Below are positions 9,204 through 17,322 of a stretch of 64,000 nt of DNA, one piece after another. A model generated the notes under the pieces. That model was not told the origin of the DNA. It made no database searches and saw only the letters and a list, made by a program, of their open reading frames with translations. Origin of the DNA: Nonomuraea sp. NBC_00507 (GTDB taxonomy: Bacteria; Actinomycetota; Actinomycetes; Streptosporangiales; Streptosporangiaceae); the NCBI RefSeq assembly GCF_036013525.1, contig NZ_CP107853.1:10292001-10356000 (forward strand), given 5' to 3'. Both the position numbers and the translations under genes were made by a program. Position 1 is the stretch's first letter. Every line of letters begins with the position of its first letter.

Positions 9204-10162
9204 CGTCCGCTCTCCTCTCCCTGCGGGGCCTCTCCCAGCAGGGCCTCCACCTCGGCTTCGTACGGCATGGCGCTGGAGCACTCGAGACGGCCGGCGACGA
9301 TGGCGCCGGCCACGTTCGCAAAGCGCAGGACGCGGGTCAGGTCCCAGCCGCTGAGCAGGCCGTGGACGAGAGCACCGCCGAAGGCGTCGCCGGCGCCGAG
9401 GCCGTTGACGACGCTCACGGGGAAGGGCGGCACCTCGACGCGCTCGTCCGCGGTCGCGGCGAGCACGCCCTTGGGGCCCTGTTTCACGATCGCGAGCTCC
9501 ACACCCCGCTCCAGCAGGGCGGACGCCGCCCGCTGCGGGTCGGTCTCGCCGACCGCGACCTCGCACTCCTCCCGGTTGCCGACCGCGACCGTGACGTGCT
9601 GGAGCGCCTTGCCCACCAACGCGGCGGCCTCGCCGGGGTCGGGCCAGAACATGGGCCGGTAGTCGAGGTCGAGCACGGTGTGCGGGCGGCGGCCGCGAGC
9701 CTGCCAGGCGGCGAAGTGCGCCGCGCGCGACGGCTCCTGCGACAGGCCGGTGACGGTGGCCCAGAAGACGCCCGCCTCGCGCACGGCCTCCACCGGGATC
9801 TCGTCCGGCTCGATGAGCAGGTCGGGGGCGGTCGGATACCGGTAGAAGTACAGCGGGAAGTGGTCGGGAGGGAAGATCTCGCAGAACGTGACCGGCGTCG
9901 GCGGGCCGTCGACCTCGCCGGCGTAGGAGTCGTCGACGCCGAAGTCACGCAGCGCCCGGCGGACGTAGCGGCCGAACGGGTCGCGGCCGGTCCGCGTGAT
10001 GATCGTGGCGCGGCGGCCGTAGCGGGCCGCGGCCACCGCGACGTTGGTCGCGCTGCCGCCGAGGAACTTGGCGAACCGCTCCACGTCCTCCAGGCCGACG
10101 CCGTGGTCGAGCGGGTAGATGTCCACTCCGCACCGGCCCATGGCCACCAGGTCGTACGCCAT
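9200..10162 (-). CDS. iolC: 5-dehydro-2-deoxygluconokinase
   Basis: A 320-residue PfkB-family kinase that phosphorylates 5-dehydro-2-deoxygluconate in inositol breakdown. The N-terminal glycine motif is KFLGGSATNVAVAAARYG (from about residue 33) and the C-terminal PfkB signature is VVNGLGAGDAFGGALVHG (about residue 263), holding the catalytic aspartate. Length matches stand-alone IolC; it is not fused to a DUF2090 aldolase as in some proteobacteria. The start (MAYDLVAMGRCGVDIYP) is preceded by a run of Gs, and its ATG overlaps the iolE-like stop by one base. Confidence 0.93.
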   Translation of the reverse strand: MAYDLVAMGRCGVDIYPLDHGVGLEDVERFAKFLGGSATNVAVAAARYGRRATIITRTGRDPFGRYVRRALRDFGVDDSYAGEVDGPPTPVTFCEIFPPDHFPLYFYRYPTAPDLLIEPDEIPVEAVREAGVFWATVTGLSQEPSRAAHFAAWQARGRRPHTVLDLDYRPMFWPDPGEAAALVGKALQHVTVAVGNREECEVAVGETDPQRAASALLERGVELAIVKQGPKGVLAATADERVEVPPFPVSVVNGLGAGDAFGGALVHGLLSGWDLTRVLRFANVAGAIVAGRLECSSAMPYEAEVEALLGEAPQGEESGR

Positions 10163-11046
10163 CACGCCCCCGCCACGGCGAGGAGGTGCTGGATGCTCGC
10201 CCGGACGTCCGCGGCCGGGTCCGCGCCCGCGTCGCCCTCGGCCAGGATGGTGTCCTGCTCCAAGACGTACCAGCCGGTGTAGCCGTGGCCCTCCAGGGCG
10301 GAGACGATGGCCGCGATGTCGACGTCGCCCTTGCCGAGCGGGACGTACATGCCGCCGGCCACGGCGGCGGTGTAGGACTCCTCGCCGGCCTGCACGCGCC
10401 GCGCCCAGTCGAGCCGGACGTCCTTGAGATGCACGTGAGCGATCCGCCCTGGGTGCTCGCGAGCGATCGCGACCGGGTCGCCGCCACCGATCAGCAGGTG
10501 CCCGGTGTCCAGGCACAGGCCGACGCGGCTGCCGTCGAGCACCCGTGCCGTCTCCGCCCCGCTTTCGACCATCGTGCCGACGTGCGGGTGGAGGGTGGCC
10601 ACCAGGCCGCGGGCGGCGGCGGCCTCGGTGATGCGGTCGAGGTTGCCCAGCAGGGTCGCCCAGCCGGGCTCGTCGAGGACCGGCCGGTCGTCGTAGCCGT
10701 CCTGCCCGGTGGCGGCGGCCAGGACGACGGTCGACGCCCCTGCGGCGACCAGGCCCTCCATCGCGCGCTCGACCTCGGGGAGAGGATCGTGCTCCGGATC
10801 GTGCAGGACGACCGGGACGAACTGCCCGACCGCCTTCAGGTCGTACCCGGCCAGGGTCGCGGCCTTGGCCTGCGGGTCGTCGGGCAGGAAGCCGTCGGGG
10901 CCGAACTCGGTGGCGGCCAGGCCGAGCGCGCGCATCTGGCTCAGCACGGTCTCAGGTTCCAGCTGGTGGCCCCAGCCAGGGACCTCGCAGACTCCCCAGG
11001 AGATCGGTGCGCCGGCGACGCGGCCGGCGACGGGTGTGGTCGTCAT
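10162..11046 (-). CDS. iolE: Inosose dehydratase / sugar-phosphate isomerase-like TIM barrel
   Basis: A 294-residue AP-endonuclease-2 (xylose-isomerase-like) barrel beginning with the APISWGVCEVPGWG signature common to actinobacterial IolE-type proteins. Candidate metal ligands are the glutamate in ATEFGPDG, the His in ATLHPHVGT, the Asp in CLDTGHLL, the His pair in IAHVHLKDV and the late glutamate in YVLEQD. Expected role: dehydration of scyllo-inosose (2-keto-myo-inositol). The fold is shared with IolH and IolI, so the exact step rests on operon position between iolG and iolC, with no other dehydratase present. Confidence 0.8.
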   Translation of the reverse strand: MTTTPVAGRVAGAPISWGVCEVPGWGHQLEPETVLSQMRALGLAATEFGPDGFLPDDPQAKAATLAGYDLKAVGQFVPVVLHDPEHDPLPEVERAMEGLVAAGASTVVLAAATGQDGYDDRPVLDEPGWATLLGNLDRITEAAAARGLVATLHPHVGTMVESGAETARVLDGSRVGLCLDTGHLLIGGGDPVAIAREHPGRIAHVHLKDVRLDWARRVQAGEESYTAAVAGGMYVPLGKGDVDIAAIVSALEGHGYTGWYVLEQDTILAEGDAGADPAADVRASIQHLLAVAGA

Positions 11047-12071
11047 GGCGTGTCAATACCCTCGATCTCGGAGCCCTCGATTTCGGACAGGGCGACGGGT
11101 CTGCGCTCGGCCCTGGACAGCTCGCACGCCTCGGCGATGCGGAAGGCCTCGAGCGCGTCCCGTACGGTGCAGGGCGAGGGCCGCTCGCCGCGGGCGACGT
11201 CGGCGAAGGCGGTGAGCTCGGCCTGGTAGGCGGGCAGGAAACGCTCCATGAACGACCACTTCTGCGGGCCGCGCGGGAAGTCGACGCCCTCCTCCGCCGA
11301 GCGCATCGCCAGCGAGTGGTCCAGGCCGACGGCGATCGTGCCCTTCTCGCCGTGGACCTCCATGCGCACGTCGTGGCCGCCGCCGTTGTAGCGGGTCGAG
11401 GAGATCAGCACGATCGTGCCGTCGTCCAGGGTCAGCAGCGCGCCTCCGGTGTCGACGTCGCCGGCCTCGGCGAAGAAGTCCGCGCCCTTGTTGCCGCCGG
11501 TGGCGTAGACCGTGGCCACCTCGCGGCCGCTGACGAACCGCAGGATGTCGAAGTCGTGCACGTTGCAGTCGCGGAAGATGCCGCCGGAGGTCGGGATGTA
11601 GGACGCGTGCGGCGGAGCCTGGTCGTGGGTGCCGGCCCGGATGGTGTGGACGAATCCGAGCTCGCCGGAGGCCACCGCGGCCTGCGCGCGCCGATATCCG
11701 GCGTCGAAGCGGCGCTGGAAGCCGACGTGCACCGGCACTCCGGTCGCGGCGACGAGCTCGGCCAGCTCGATGGTCTCCTTCAAGGTGGCGGCCACGGGCT
11801 TCTCGCAGAAGGCCGGCACCCCGGCGGCGATGGCCTGGCGCAGCAGCGGCGCGTGCCCCGGCGTGGCGGTGGCGATCACGAATCCGTCGACGCCCGAGGC
11901 CAGCAGCGCCTCGGCGTCCGGGGCCACGTCGAGGCCGAGCTCGGCTGCGACGCGCTCGGCGGCCCCGGTGTCGGCGTCCGTCACGACCAGCTCGTCGACG
12001 TAGTCGAGAGCGGCCAGAGTCTTGGCGTGGAAGGCGCCTATCCTTCCGACGCCCGCGAGCCCGATGCGCAT
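11043..12071 (-). CDS. iolG: Inositol 2-dehydrogenase (Gfo/Idh/MocA family)
   Basis: A 342-residue NAD-dependent dehydrogenase performing the first step, myo-inositol to scyllo-inosose. It has the Rossmann motif GLAGVGRIGAFHAK at the N-terminus, the EKPVA lysine motif near residue 90, and the catalytic FRDCNVHDFDILRF segment near residue 172. The start chosen is the ATG at 12071 (MRIGLAGVG), which follows an AGGA; an ATG 15 bases upstream adds MDRTR and cannot be excluded. It is the first gene of the iol operon and faces the GntR-type regulator across a 168-base control region. Confidence 0.92.
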   Translation of the reverse strand: MRIGLAGVGRIGAFHAKTLAALDYVDELVVTDADTGAAERVAAELGLDVAPDAEALLASGVDGFVIATATPGHAPLLRQAIAAGVPAFCEKPVAATLKETIELAELVAATGVPVHVGFQRRFDAGYRRAQAAVASGELGFVHTIRAGTHDQAPPHASYIPTSGGIFRDCNVHDFDILRFVSGREVATVYATGGNKGADFFAEAGDVDTGGALLTLDDGTIVLISSTRYNGGGHDVRMEVHGEKGTIAVGLDHSLAMRSAEEGVDFPRGPQKWSFMERFLPAYQAELTAFADVARGERPSPCTVRDALEAFRIAEACELSRAERRPVALSEIEGSEIEGIDTP

Positions 12072-12150
12072 GCGCGTCCTGTCCATTCACGTCGTTGGGT
12101 CGTCACTCGCCCTACCCCAGGCCTGGTCAGGCCATGGGCGATGTGGTTGA

Positions 12151-12180
12151 AGCCTGCCCTGTTAACACGGATCGAGTCAA
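12151..12180 (-). promoter_or_regulatory. Candidate promoter of the iol operon
   Basis: Reading the minus strand, a TTGACT hexamer (12175-12180) is followed after 18 bases by CAGGCT (12151-12156), about 80 bases before iolG. The -35 element is good and the -10 element poor, which is common in actinobacteria. A GTTAAC lies inside the spacer. Confidence 0.35.
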
Positions 12181-12189
12181 GACTTTGTC

Positions 12190-12217
12190 CTGACATCATT
12201 GCGTAACGTCATATACA
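12190..12217 (+). promoter_or_regulatory. Candidate promoter and operator of the GntR regulator gene
   Basis: CTGACA (12190-12195), a 16-base spacer and TATACA (12212-12217) form a plausible promoter about 23 bases before the GTG start. Overlapping it is a near-perfect dyad, TGACAT-N9-ACGTCA (12191-12211), in an otherwise GC-rich region. This suits autorepression by the UTRA regulator and could also control the divergent iol promoter. Assignment is inferred. Confidence 0.4.
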
Positions 12218-12239
12218 TGAACAGAGGTACACTCGCCTC

Positions 12240-12977
12240 GTGGCCGTTCAAGTGGGTGTGACGCTCGATCGCTCTTCCCCCGTGCCCCTCTACCACCAGC
12301 TCGCCGAGCAGCTCCGCACGGCGATCGCCAGCGGCCGGCTCCAGCCGGGCGACCAGCTGGAGAACGAGCTCGCCCTGGCCGAGCGGCTCAGCCTGGCGCG
12401 CCCGACAGTGCGCCAGGCCATCCAAGAGCTCGTCGACCGCGGGCTCGTGCTGCGCCGGCGCGGGATCGGCACCACGGTGGCCAACCCCAAGGTGCACCGG
12501 CGTGCCGACCTCACCAGCCTTTTCGACGACCTCACCCGTGCCGGCGGGCAGCCCTCGACGAGCGTCCTGCGGCACGAGCTGGTGCGTGACGAACGCGTGG
12601 CCACCGCGCTCGACCTCCCGGCCGAGACCGAGCTGCTCTCATTCGTCCGGCTGCGGTTCTCCGGCAACCGGCCGCTGGCCATCATGCGCAACTGGCTGCC
12701 TCCCGCGCACTACGACATCAGCCGGGAGGATCTGCAGGAATCAGGCCTGTACGCGCTGTTGCGCGAACGCGGGGTGCGCCCCGTCGTCGCCGCTCAGTCG
12801 ATCGGAGCCCGCCCTCCGACCTCGTCGGAGCGGCACCACCTCCGGCTCGAGCCCGCCGAGCCCGTCCTGACGATGACACGCACCGCCTTCGACTCCGGGG
12901 GCAAAGCCGTGGAGCACGGCGACCACTGCTATCGCGCCCAGGACTACAGCATCGAGGTCCTGGTCGACCAGCGCTGA
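12240..12977 (+). CDS. GntR-family regulator (HutC/UTRA type)
   Basis: A 245-residue transcription factor. The winged helix occupies residues 10-80, with VPLYHQLAEQLRTAIASG and the recognition segment LSLARPTVRQAIQELVDRGL. The UTRA effector domain covers roughly residues 100-240, ending with AQDYSIEVLVDQR. The start is a GTG preceded at distance by AGAGG. Position head-to-head with iolG makes it the likely repressor of inositol catabolism, responding to inositol or a pathway intermediate; the ligand is not readable from sequence. Confidence 0.9.
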   Translation: MAVQVGVTLDRSSPVPLYHQLAEQLRTAIASGRLQPGDQLENELALAERLSLARPTVRQAIQELVDRGLVLRRRGIGTTVANPKVHRRADLTSLFDDLTRAGGQPSTSVLRHELVRDERVATALDLPAETELLSFVRLRFSGNRPLAIMRNWLPPAHYDISREDLQESGLYALLRERGVRPVVAAQSIGARPPTSSERHHLRLEPAEPVLTMTRTAFDSGGKAVEHGDHCYRAQDYSIEVLVDQR

Positions 12978-12996
12978 CGAGCGCCGGCGAACGCTT

Positions 12997-13869
12997 TTAG
13001 TCTTCGGAGCGGTGCGCGTTGCGCCGTGCCAGGCGAGCGGCCAGAGCGACTGCGCCGAGCACCGCGAGGATGACAGCGACCCAGGCCACGCCGAGGGATT
13101 CCAGCCACCGCGCGAGGGCGCCCTGCACGGCGGTCGCGGCGTCGACGATCGCGTCGCGGGGGGAGGCGCCCGCGAAGACGCGCAGCTCGTACCAGCCGTA
13201 GTAGGCGACGTACAGGCCGGCCGGGATCAGCAGTCCGCCGCTGATGCGCGACACGTACGGCAGCACGGCCCGGGTACGGGCGACCACGGCCGAGCGGGCC
13301 AGCGCCACCGCCAGCGACAGCGCGGAGACCACCAGGCCCATGCCGATCCCGTAGGCGACGAAGACCATCAGGCCGCCCAGTATCCCGCCGGCGGCCAGCG
13401 AGGCGGAGGTCACCGCGAGGAACGGGCCGATGGTGCACGACAGCGAGGCCACGGCGTAGCTCAGGCCGTATCCGTACAGCGAGGGAAGCGAGGCGATGGG
13501 ACGGCCGGTGGCCAGCCGGGGCGTGCGGATCAGCAGCTCCCGCCCGCTCAGCAGCCATACGCCGAGCCCGGTCAGGGCCAGGCCGATGAGGATCGTCACC
13601 CACGGCAGGTATTGGCCCACCGACACCGCCAGCGGGGTCACCACCAGGCCGAACACCCCGAAAACCGTGACGAATCCCGCGGTCATGGCCGCCCCGAGCA
13701 GCAGAGCGCGCGCCACCGGCCCGCGCGACGACACGCCGCCCGCCGGGCGGGTGTCGTCGTCGGCCACGAGCATGGTCAGGTACGCGGGCAGCAGCGCGAA
13801 CCCGCAGGGATTGAACGCCGCCACCAGGCCCGCGGCCAGGGCCAGCGCCAACGGCACGTCACCGATCAT
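12997..13869 (-). CDS. ccdA: CcdA/DsbD-type thiol-disulfide transporter
   Basis: A 290-residue polytopic membrane protein with six to eight hydrophobic segments. The two halves carry the redox cysteines in AAFNPCGFALLPAYL (residues about 17-31) and VASLSCTIGPFLAVTS. It should carry electrons from cytoplasmic thioredoxin to extracytoplasmic thiol proteins. The neighbouring downstream gene product is a thioredoxin-like lipoprotein that could be its partner, although that gene lies upstream in transcription order. The C-terminus is cytosolic and basic (RLARRNAHRSED). Confidence 0.88.
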   Translation of the reverse strand: MIGDVPLALALAAGLVAAFNPCGFALLPAYLTMLVADDDTRPAGGVSSRGPVARALLLGAAMTAGFVTVFGVFGLVVTPLAVSVGQYLPWVTILIGLALTGLGVWLLSGRELLIRTPRLATGRPIASLPSLYGYGLSYAVASLSCTIGPFLAVTSASLAAGGILGGLMVFVAYGIGMGLVVSALSLAVALARSAVVARTRAVLPYVSRISGGLLIPAGLYVAYYGWYELRVFAGASPRDAIVDAATAVQGALARWLESLGVAWVAVILAVLGAVALAARLARRNAHRSED

Positions 13870-13899
13870 GTCCGGCTCCGGCTCGGCCGCGGCGCGGCG

Positions 13900-14484
13900 T
13901 CAGGCGGCGAGCAGCTTGGCGACAAGGCTATCGAGCTCATCGGAGTCGAGCGGGCCGGAGGCTTTCGCGGTTGTTCCGTCCGGTTTCATGAACACGAACG
14001 TGGACTGCTGGGTGATCCCGAGCCGGGTCCACACCACGCCCTTCTCATCCGACAGGTGGGCGAGGTCGCCGGTCCCGGTACGCCGGACGAAGTCCTTCAT
14101 CGCCGCCTCACTGTCCAGGCCGGCGACCCCCACGAACGCGACGTCGGCGTACTTCTTGGCAGCCGCCTTGACGGCCGGCGCCTCCGACTGGCACTTGGGA
14201 CACCACGGCGCCCAGAACCAGAACACGACCGGCTTGCCCGCCAGGCTCGCACCGTCGAAGGTCTGCCCGCCCAGTGTGGTGGCGGTGAACTTCAAGGCGT
14301 CGGGAACCCGCGCGTCACCGGACGCACCGGGCGTGCCAGATGCCGTGGTCGCGGGAGCCGGGGTGGCCGTCGCCACGGTCGCCGACACGGGCGCATCACC
14401 CCGGACCGTCTCAACGGCCCCGCCGCACCCGGCGATCAACAACCCCGCCGCCACGAGGACGGCCATCACACGAATTCTGCCCAC
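13900..14484 (-). CDS. TlpA/redoxin-family thioredoxin-like lipoprotein
   Basis: A 194-residue extracytoplasmic thiol reductase. A lipobox LLIAGC places the lipidated Cys near residue 20, followed by a Thr/Ala/Pro linker and a thioredoxin fold with the active site FWFWAPWCPKCQSEAP. The GTG at 14484 gives a basic signal start (VGRIRVM); the open frame extends 84 bases further without supporting features, and the ATG at 14466 would leave no basic residue. It lies 30 bases upstream of ccdA on the same strand, so CcdA probably re-reduces it. Confidence 0.85.
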   Translation of the reverse strand: MGRIRVMAVLVAAGLLIAGCGGAVETVRGDAPVSATVATATPAPATTASGTPGASGDARVPDALKFTATTLGGQTFDGASLAGKPVVFWFWAPWCPKCQSEAPAVKAAAKKYADVAFVGVAGLDSEAAMKDFVRRTGTGDLAHLSDEKGVVWTRLGITQQSTFVFMKPDGTTAKASGPLDSDELDSLVAKLLAA

Positions 14485-14575
14485 GTCGTGAGGATAGGCC
14501 CAGGCCGCGGGCGCGAATCTTACGAGCCGATGACAACACCGATCTTGCGCGCATTGATAGGCAGGCACACATGCG

Positions 14576-14610
14576 ACGGGTGGTGCAGGACCCTGTCCTG
14601 CACCACCCGT
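14576..14610 (-). terminator. Strong hairpin terminator after the CHAP gene
   Basis: A perfect 15-bp stem (ACGGGTGGTGCAGGA and its complement) with a 5-base loop lies 25 bases past the CHAP stop. No T-run follows in the gene's direction, but a T-rich stretch lies on the plus-strand side. It is the expected transcription end of the riboswitch-CHAP unit. Confidence 0.75.
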
Positions 14611-14635
14611 TATTTTCTGGCGACCTGCCTTGGGG

Positions 14636-15304
14636 TCAGGCCTTGTACTCGGGGTAGCCGTAGCCCACGACGTGGGCCTTGGGCCGGATGCGCTGCTCGA
14701 CCTTGCCGTTTCCGGTGTTGCCCTCGATCGCGGTGATGGTGCCGTCGCCGTTGTCCTTCTTGACCATGCCGACGTGGTCGATGCCGTCGGTGCCCTGGCC
14801 GTTCCAGTCGTAGAAGACGACGGCGCCGGGCTTGGCCTCGGTGCCCCAGTGCTTGTTGGCCTGGAACCACTTGGCGTAGCTGACGGTGTAGGCGTCCCAG
14901 CCCATCGTGGGGCGGGCGCCGGCCTGCTCGCCGACCCAGGAGATGAACATGGCGCACCACGGGGCGTTGGCGTAGGCCTGCAGGCTGCCGCCGTCGCGGG
15001 CGACGGTCTCGGCTGCCCGCGGGGAGGACATGTACCAGCTGTGGAACGGGGTGCCGCCGCCGGCGGCGTTCTCGCTCACGCCGATCTGCGACTCGGCGAT
15101 CTTCAGTACGGTGTCGGCGCTCACCTGGCCGGCGCCCTTCTGCGGGATGGCCTGGGAGGCGGGGAGGTTGGACCGCGCGGGTTGCGTGGACTGCTGGTCG
15201 GCGGCGAAGGCCGGGGATCCGGCGACGACCGTCGCGGCCATCCCGGCGGCGACCAGGGAGAGGCTTGCGGACGTCAGGGCACGAGCGAAGACGTTCTTGG
15301 CCAT
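14636..15304 (-). CDS. Secreted CHAP-domain cell-wall hydrolase
   Basis: A 222-residue exported protein. A Sec signal peptide (MAKNVFARALTSASLSLV...) ends near AFA-AD (residue 35). A short linker is followed by a CHAP amidase/peptidase domain with catalytic Cys117 in APWCAMF and His177 in GIDHVGMV. Such enzymes cut peptidoglycan cross-bridges or the amide bond to the stem peptide. A c-di-AMP riboswitch precedes it, which agrees with the known link between c-di-AMP and wall hydrolases in actinobacteria. An AGGAG lies 12 bases before the ATG. Monocistronic. Confidence 0.9.
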   Translation of the reverse strand: MAKNVFARALTSASLSLVAAGMAATVVAGSPAFAADQQSTQPARSNLPASQAIPQKGAGQVSADTVLKIAESQIGVSENAAGGGTPFHSWYMSSPRAAETVARDGGSLQAYANAPWCAMFISWVGEQAGARPTMGWDAYTVSYAKWFQANKHWGTEAKPGAVVFYDWNGQGTDGIDHVGMVKKDNGDGTITAIEGNTGNGKVEQRIRPKAHVVGYGYPEYKA

Positions 15305-15321
15305 GGGTGAAAAATGCTCCT

Positions 15322-15450
15322 AGCTTCCATGCCGCCTACCGGGTTAGCTGACGGGTTCGGGCGTGGAAGTGCCCTACGGGGCGCTCGTGTCGAGCGCGCC
15401 GATTCACCCCAGATGAAGTGGGTCCCCGGTTCCGCAGATTGCGAATTCGG
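15322..15450 (-). ncRNA. c-di-AMP (ydaO-yuaA) riboswitch
   Basis: On the minus strand the 5' leader of the CHAP gene contains the conserved ydaO blocks in order: GGAACCGGGGACCCA, then TCTGGGGTGAATC, a GTAGGGCAC segment, CCCGAACCCGTCAGCTAACC and GGTAGGCGGCATGGAAG. These match the conserved core of the c-di-AMP riboswitch class, which usually turns genes off on ligand binding. The boundaries are approximate because the P1 ends were judged by eye. Confidence 0.93.
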
Positions 15451-15611
15451 CGGCCGCGTCATGGTCACGGACTCGAATGTCCATGCCGATGAGACGCGGT
15501 CTCGGCAATACGGAGGACGTTACGCGGCACTGCCAGGCGTACGCCCTGAGTCCTCTAACGTAAGCGAACGGCATAGAAAGATGCAAACCCCGATGGGGAG
15601 CAGGCAACAGA
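15451..15611. other. Intergenic region upstream of riboswitch and decayed kinase
   Basis: This stretch must hold the promoter of the riboswitch-CHAP transcript on the minus strand and any promoter of the kinase remnant on the plus strand. I see no confident hexamer pair and no open frame with coding character. Confidence 0.5.
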
Positions 15612-16293
15612 ATGCCCTATGAGATAGGCGATCGGGGCGAAATCCTTTACCTACTCCCACCCATCGCCGGGGTTTGTCAGAGCGCTTTCACTCGGGCGCG
15701 TCGAAAGAGGGCACCCCTGGGCCGGGTGGCGGCCTTGACCCGGCAGCAGTCGCTCGCGCTGCGGGAGCGGGCGATGCGGCTGGAAAAGGAGCAAGAACTG
15801 GCAGCCGAGCGGGCGGCCCAGCACGAGCGGGCGAGGATCGCCCGGGACATGCACGACATCCTCGCCCACGCGGTCAGTCTCATGGTGGTCCAGGCGGAGT
15901 CCGGCCCGCTCGCCGTACGCACCCGGCCGGAGCGTGCGGAGGCGGCTTTCGAGGCGATCGCCGCCAGCGGCAGAGACGCCGCTCGAGCTGTCGCACGACG
16001 TCGAGGTCGCCGCGTACCGGATCATCCAGGAGTCGCTCACCAACGTCGTCAAGCACGCCGGCGCCGGCTCGGCGGAGGTTCACCTCGCGTGGGAGCGCGA
16101 CGCGCTGCGGGTCACCGTCACCGATGACGGCCACGGCCCGGGGCCGGCCGACGCGGGCGGCCAAGGGCTGATCGGCATCAGGGAGCGGGCGGCGGCGGGC
16201 GGCGGGGACGCCATGTTCGGGCCCGCGCCTTCGGGCCGGGGTTTCCAGGTCTCGGTACGGCTCCCGCGCGGGCACGCGGAGGTGGCCCGATGA
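15612..16293 (+). pseudogene. Decayed NarL-type sensor histidine kinase
   Basis: Two pieces of a HisKA_3/HATPase kinase lie in different frames. The first (to about 15980) has the coiled region and H-box, ERARIARDMHDILAHAVSLM, ending at AIAASGRDA. The second (from about 15985, frame shifted by +1) resumes with LSHDVEVAAYRIIQESLTN (N-box) and carries the G-boxes DDGHGPGP and GLIGIRERAAAGG. About 60 residues between them are missing. No membrane sensor domain precedes the H-box; the ATG at 15612 encodes about 25 residues unlike any kinase. The 3' end overlaps the response-regulator start by ATGA, as in an intact pair. Confidence 0.85.
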
Positions 16294-16826
16294 CGATCAA
16301 CGTGGTACGCGCCCACCAGCCCCAGGTGCTCCTCCTCGACATCCGGATGCCGCACATGGACGGCATCGACGCCGCCCGGGTCGTGTGCGCGGAGACGGAC
16401 ACCCGCGTCCTGATGCTGACCACTTTCGACCAGGACGACTACGTCTACGACGCCCTCCACGCCGGGGCGAGCGGCTTTCTGCTGAAGGACGTGCGCAGGG
16501 ACGACCTGGTGCATGCCGTCCGGGTGGTGGCCGCCGGGGAGTCGCTGCTCGCACCGGCCGTGACCCGGCGGCTGATCGACGACATGGTGTCCAAGCGGCC
16601 CAGGAGACGACCCGTCGGGCTCGACCTCCTCACCACCCGGGAGCGGGAGACGCTGATGTTGCTCGGTCGCGGCCTGTCCAATGCGGAGATCGCCGCGGCG
16701 TTCGTCGTCAGCGAGCACACGGTGAAGACCCACGTCAGCAACGTGTTCGCCAAGCTGGCGGTCAGGGATCGGGTGCAGGCGGTCATAGCGGCGTACGAGT
16801 CGGGCCTGATCCAGCCGGGCGGCTGA
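16290..16826 (+). CDS. Truncated NarL/FixJ response regulator
   Basis: A 178-residue NarL-type regulator, about 40 residues shorter than the family norm. The first three residues (MTI) look normal, then the sequence jumps to NVVRAHQPQVLLLDIRMPHMDG, so the receiver's first strand with its acidic pair is absent although the phospho-acceptor Asp in LLLDIRMP is kept. The LuxR-type HTH is complete: LTTRERETLMLLGRGLSNAEIAAAF and SEHTVKTHVSNVFAKL. It may still bind DNA, but phosphorylation is doubtful. It follows a broken kinase and may itself be decaying. Confidence 0.8.
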   Translation: MTINVVRAHQPQVLLLDIRMPHMDGIDAARVVCAETDTRVLMLTTFDQDDYVYDALHAGASGFLLKDVRRDDLVHAVRVVAAGESLLAPAVTRRLIDDMVSKRPRRRPVGLDLLTTRERETLMLLGRGLSNAEIAAAFVVSEHTVKTHVSNVFAKLAVRDRVQAVIAAYESGLIQPGG

Positions 16827-16840
16827 GCCCGAACACGCCC

Positions 16841-16878
16841 CGGCTCCCGGCTGGTACGAATCGACCGGCCGGGAGCCG
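16841..16878. terminator. Bidirectional hairpin terminator
   Basis: A perfect 11-bp stem (CGGCTCCCGGC and its complement) extends inward by four more pairs, one of them G-U, leaving an 8-base loop at 16856-16863. It lies between the convergent response-regulator and secreted-protein genes and probably ends both transcripts. Confidence 0.75.
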
Positions 16879-16896
16879 AGGCGGCAGCGGAGAATC

Positions 16897-17304
16897 TCAG
16901 GAGACTCTTAGGTAGAACGCGGCGTCGGCCGGGTATCCGTAGGAGGCTTGGCTGCGGACGGCGATGGTGTTGTGCCAGTCACCGCCGCACGCACGGGACC
17001 CGCGCTGCACGGACAGCGAGCGGGGGGACCAGTGTCGGCCCACTGCCCGGGCGTAGAGCTCCTCCGCACCGTCCAGGTCGACGCCGGGCTCCACGACGAC
17101 ACAGTAGGTGCCTCGGTACGCTCGCCAGACGTCGACGATGTTCCTGCTCCTGATGATCGACCCGTCCGCCGACACCACGGCCGAGGCCTGGGTGTAGCCG
17201 TAGCCGTGGCCGTGGCCGTGCGGAATGTCCGCGAGGGCGGGGGCCGGCGCCAGGATGGCGGTCGCGGCGAGCGTGAGTGTGCAGACGCGCTTGATGCTTT
17301 TCAT
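16897..17304 (-). CDS. Small secreted protein of unknown function (paralog 1)
   Basis: A 135-residue exported protein with a clear signal peptide (MKSIKRVCTLTLAATAILAP, cleavage near ALA-DI). A HGHGHGYGY His/Gly stretch follows, then ASAVVSADGSIIRSRNIVDV and a segment with two or three cysteines (YCVVVEPGVDLDG and RACGGDWHNT). The middle aligns with the next gene (ADGSIIRSRN versus DAGGTLISGKN; YRGTYCVVVEPGVDLD versus GLGRYCVQVSHHVDVN), so the two are paralogs. No family is recognised. It is 18 bases downstream of its paralog on the same strand. Confidence 0.75.
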   Translation of the reverse strand: MKSIKRVCTLTLAATAILAPAPALADIPHGHGHGYGYTQASAVVSADGSIIRSRNIVDVWRAYRGTYCVVVEPGVDLDGAEELYARAVGRHWSPRSLSVQRGSRACGGDWHNTIAVRSQASYGYPADAAFYLRVS

Positions 17305-17322
17305 CTCAGTGTTCCTTTCTGG

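Noticed and set aside
15612..16293. Functional sensor kinase
   Set aside because: The H-box and ATPase parts are in different frames with about 60 residues missing, and there is no sensor domain.
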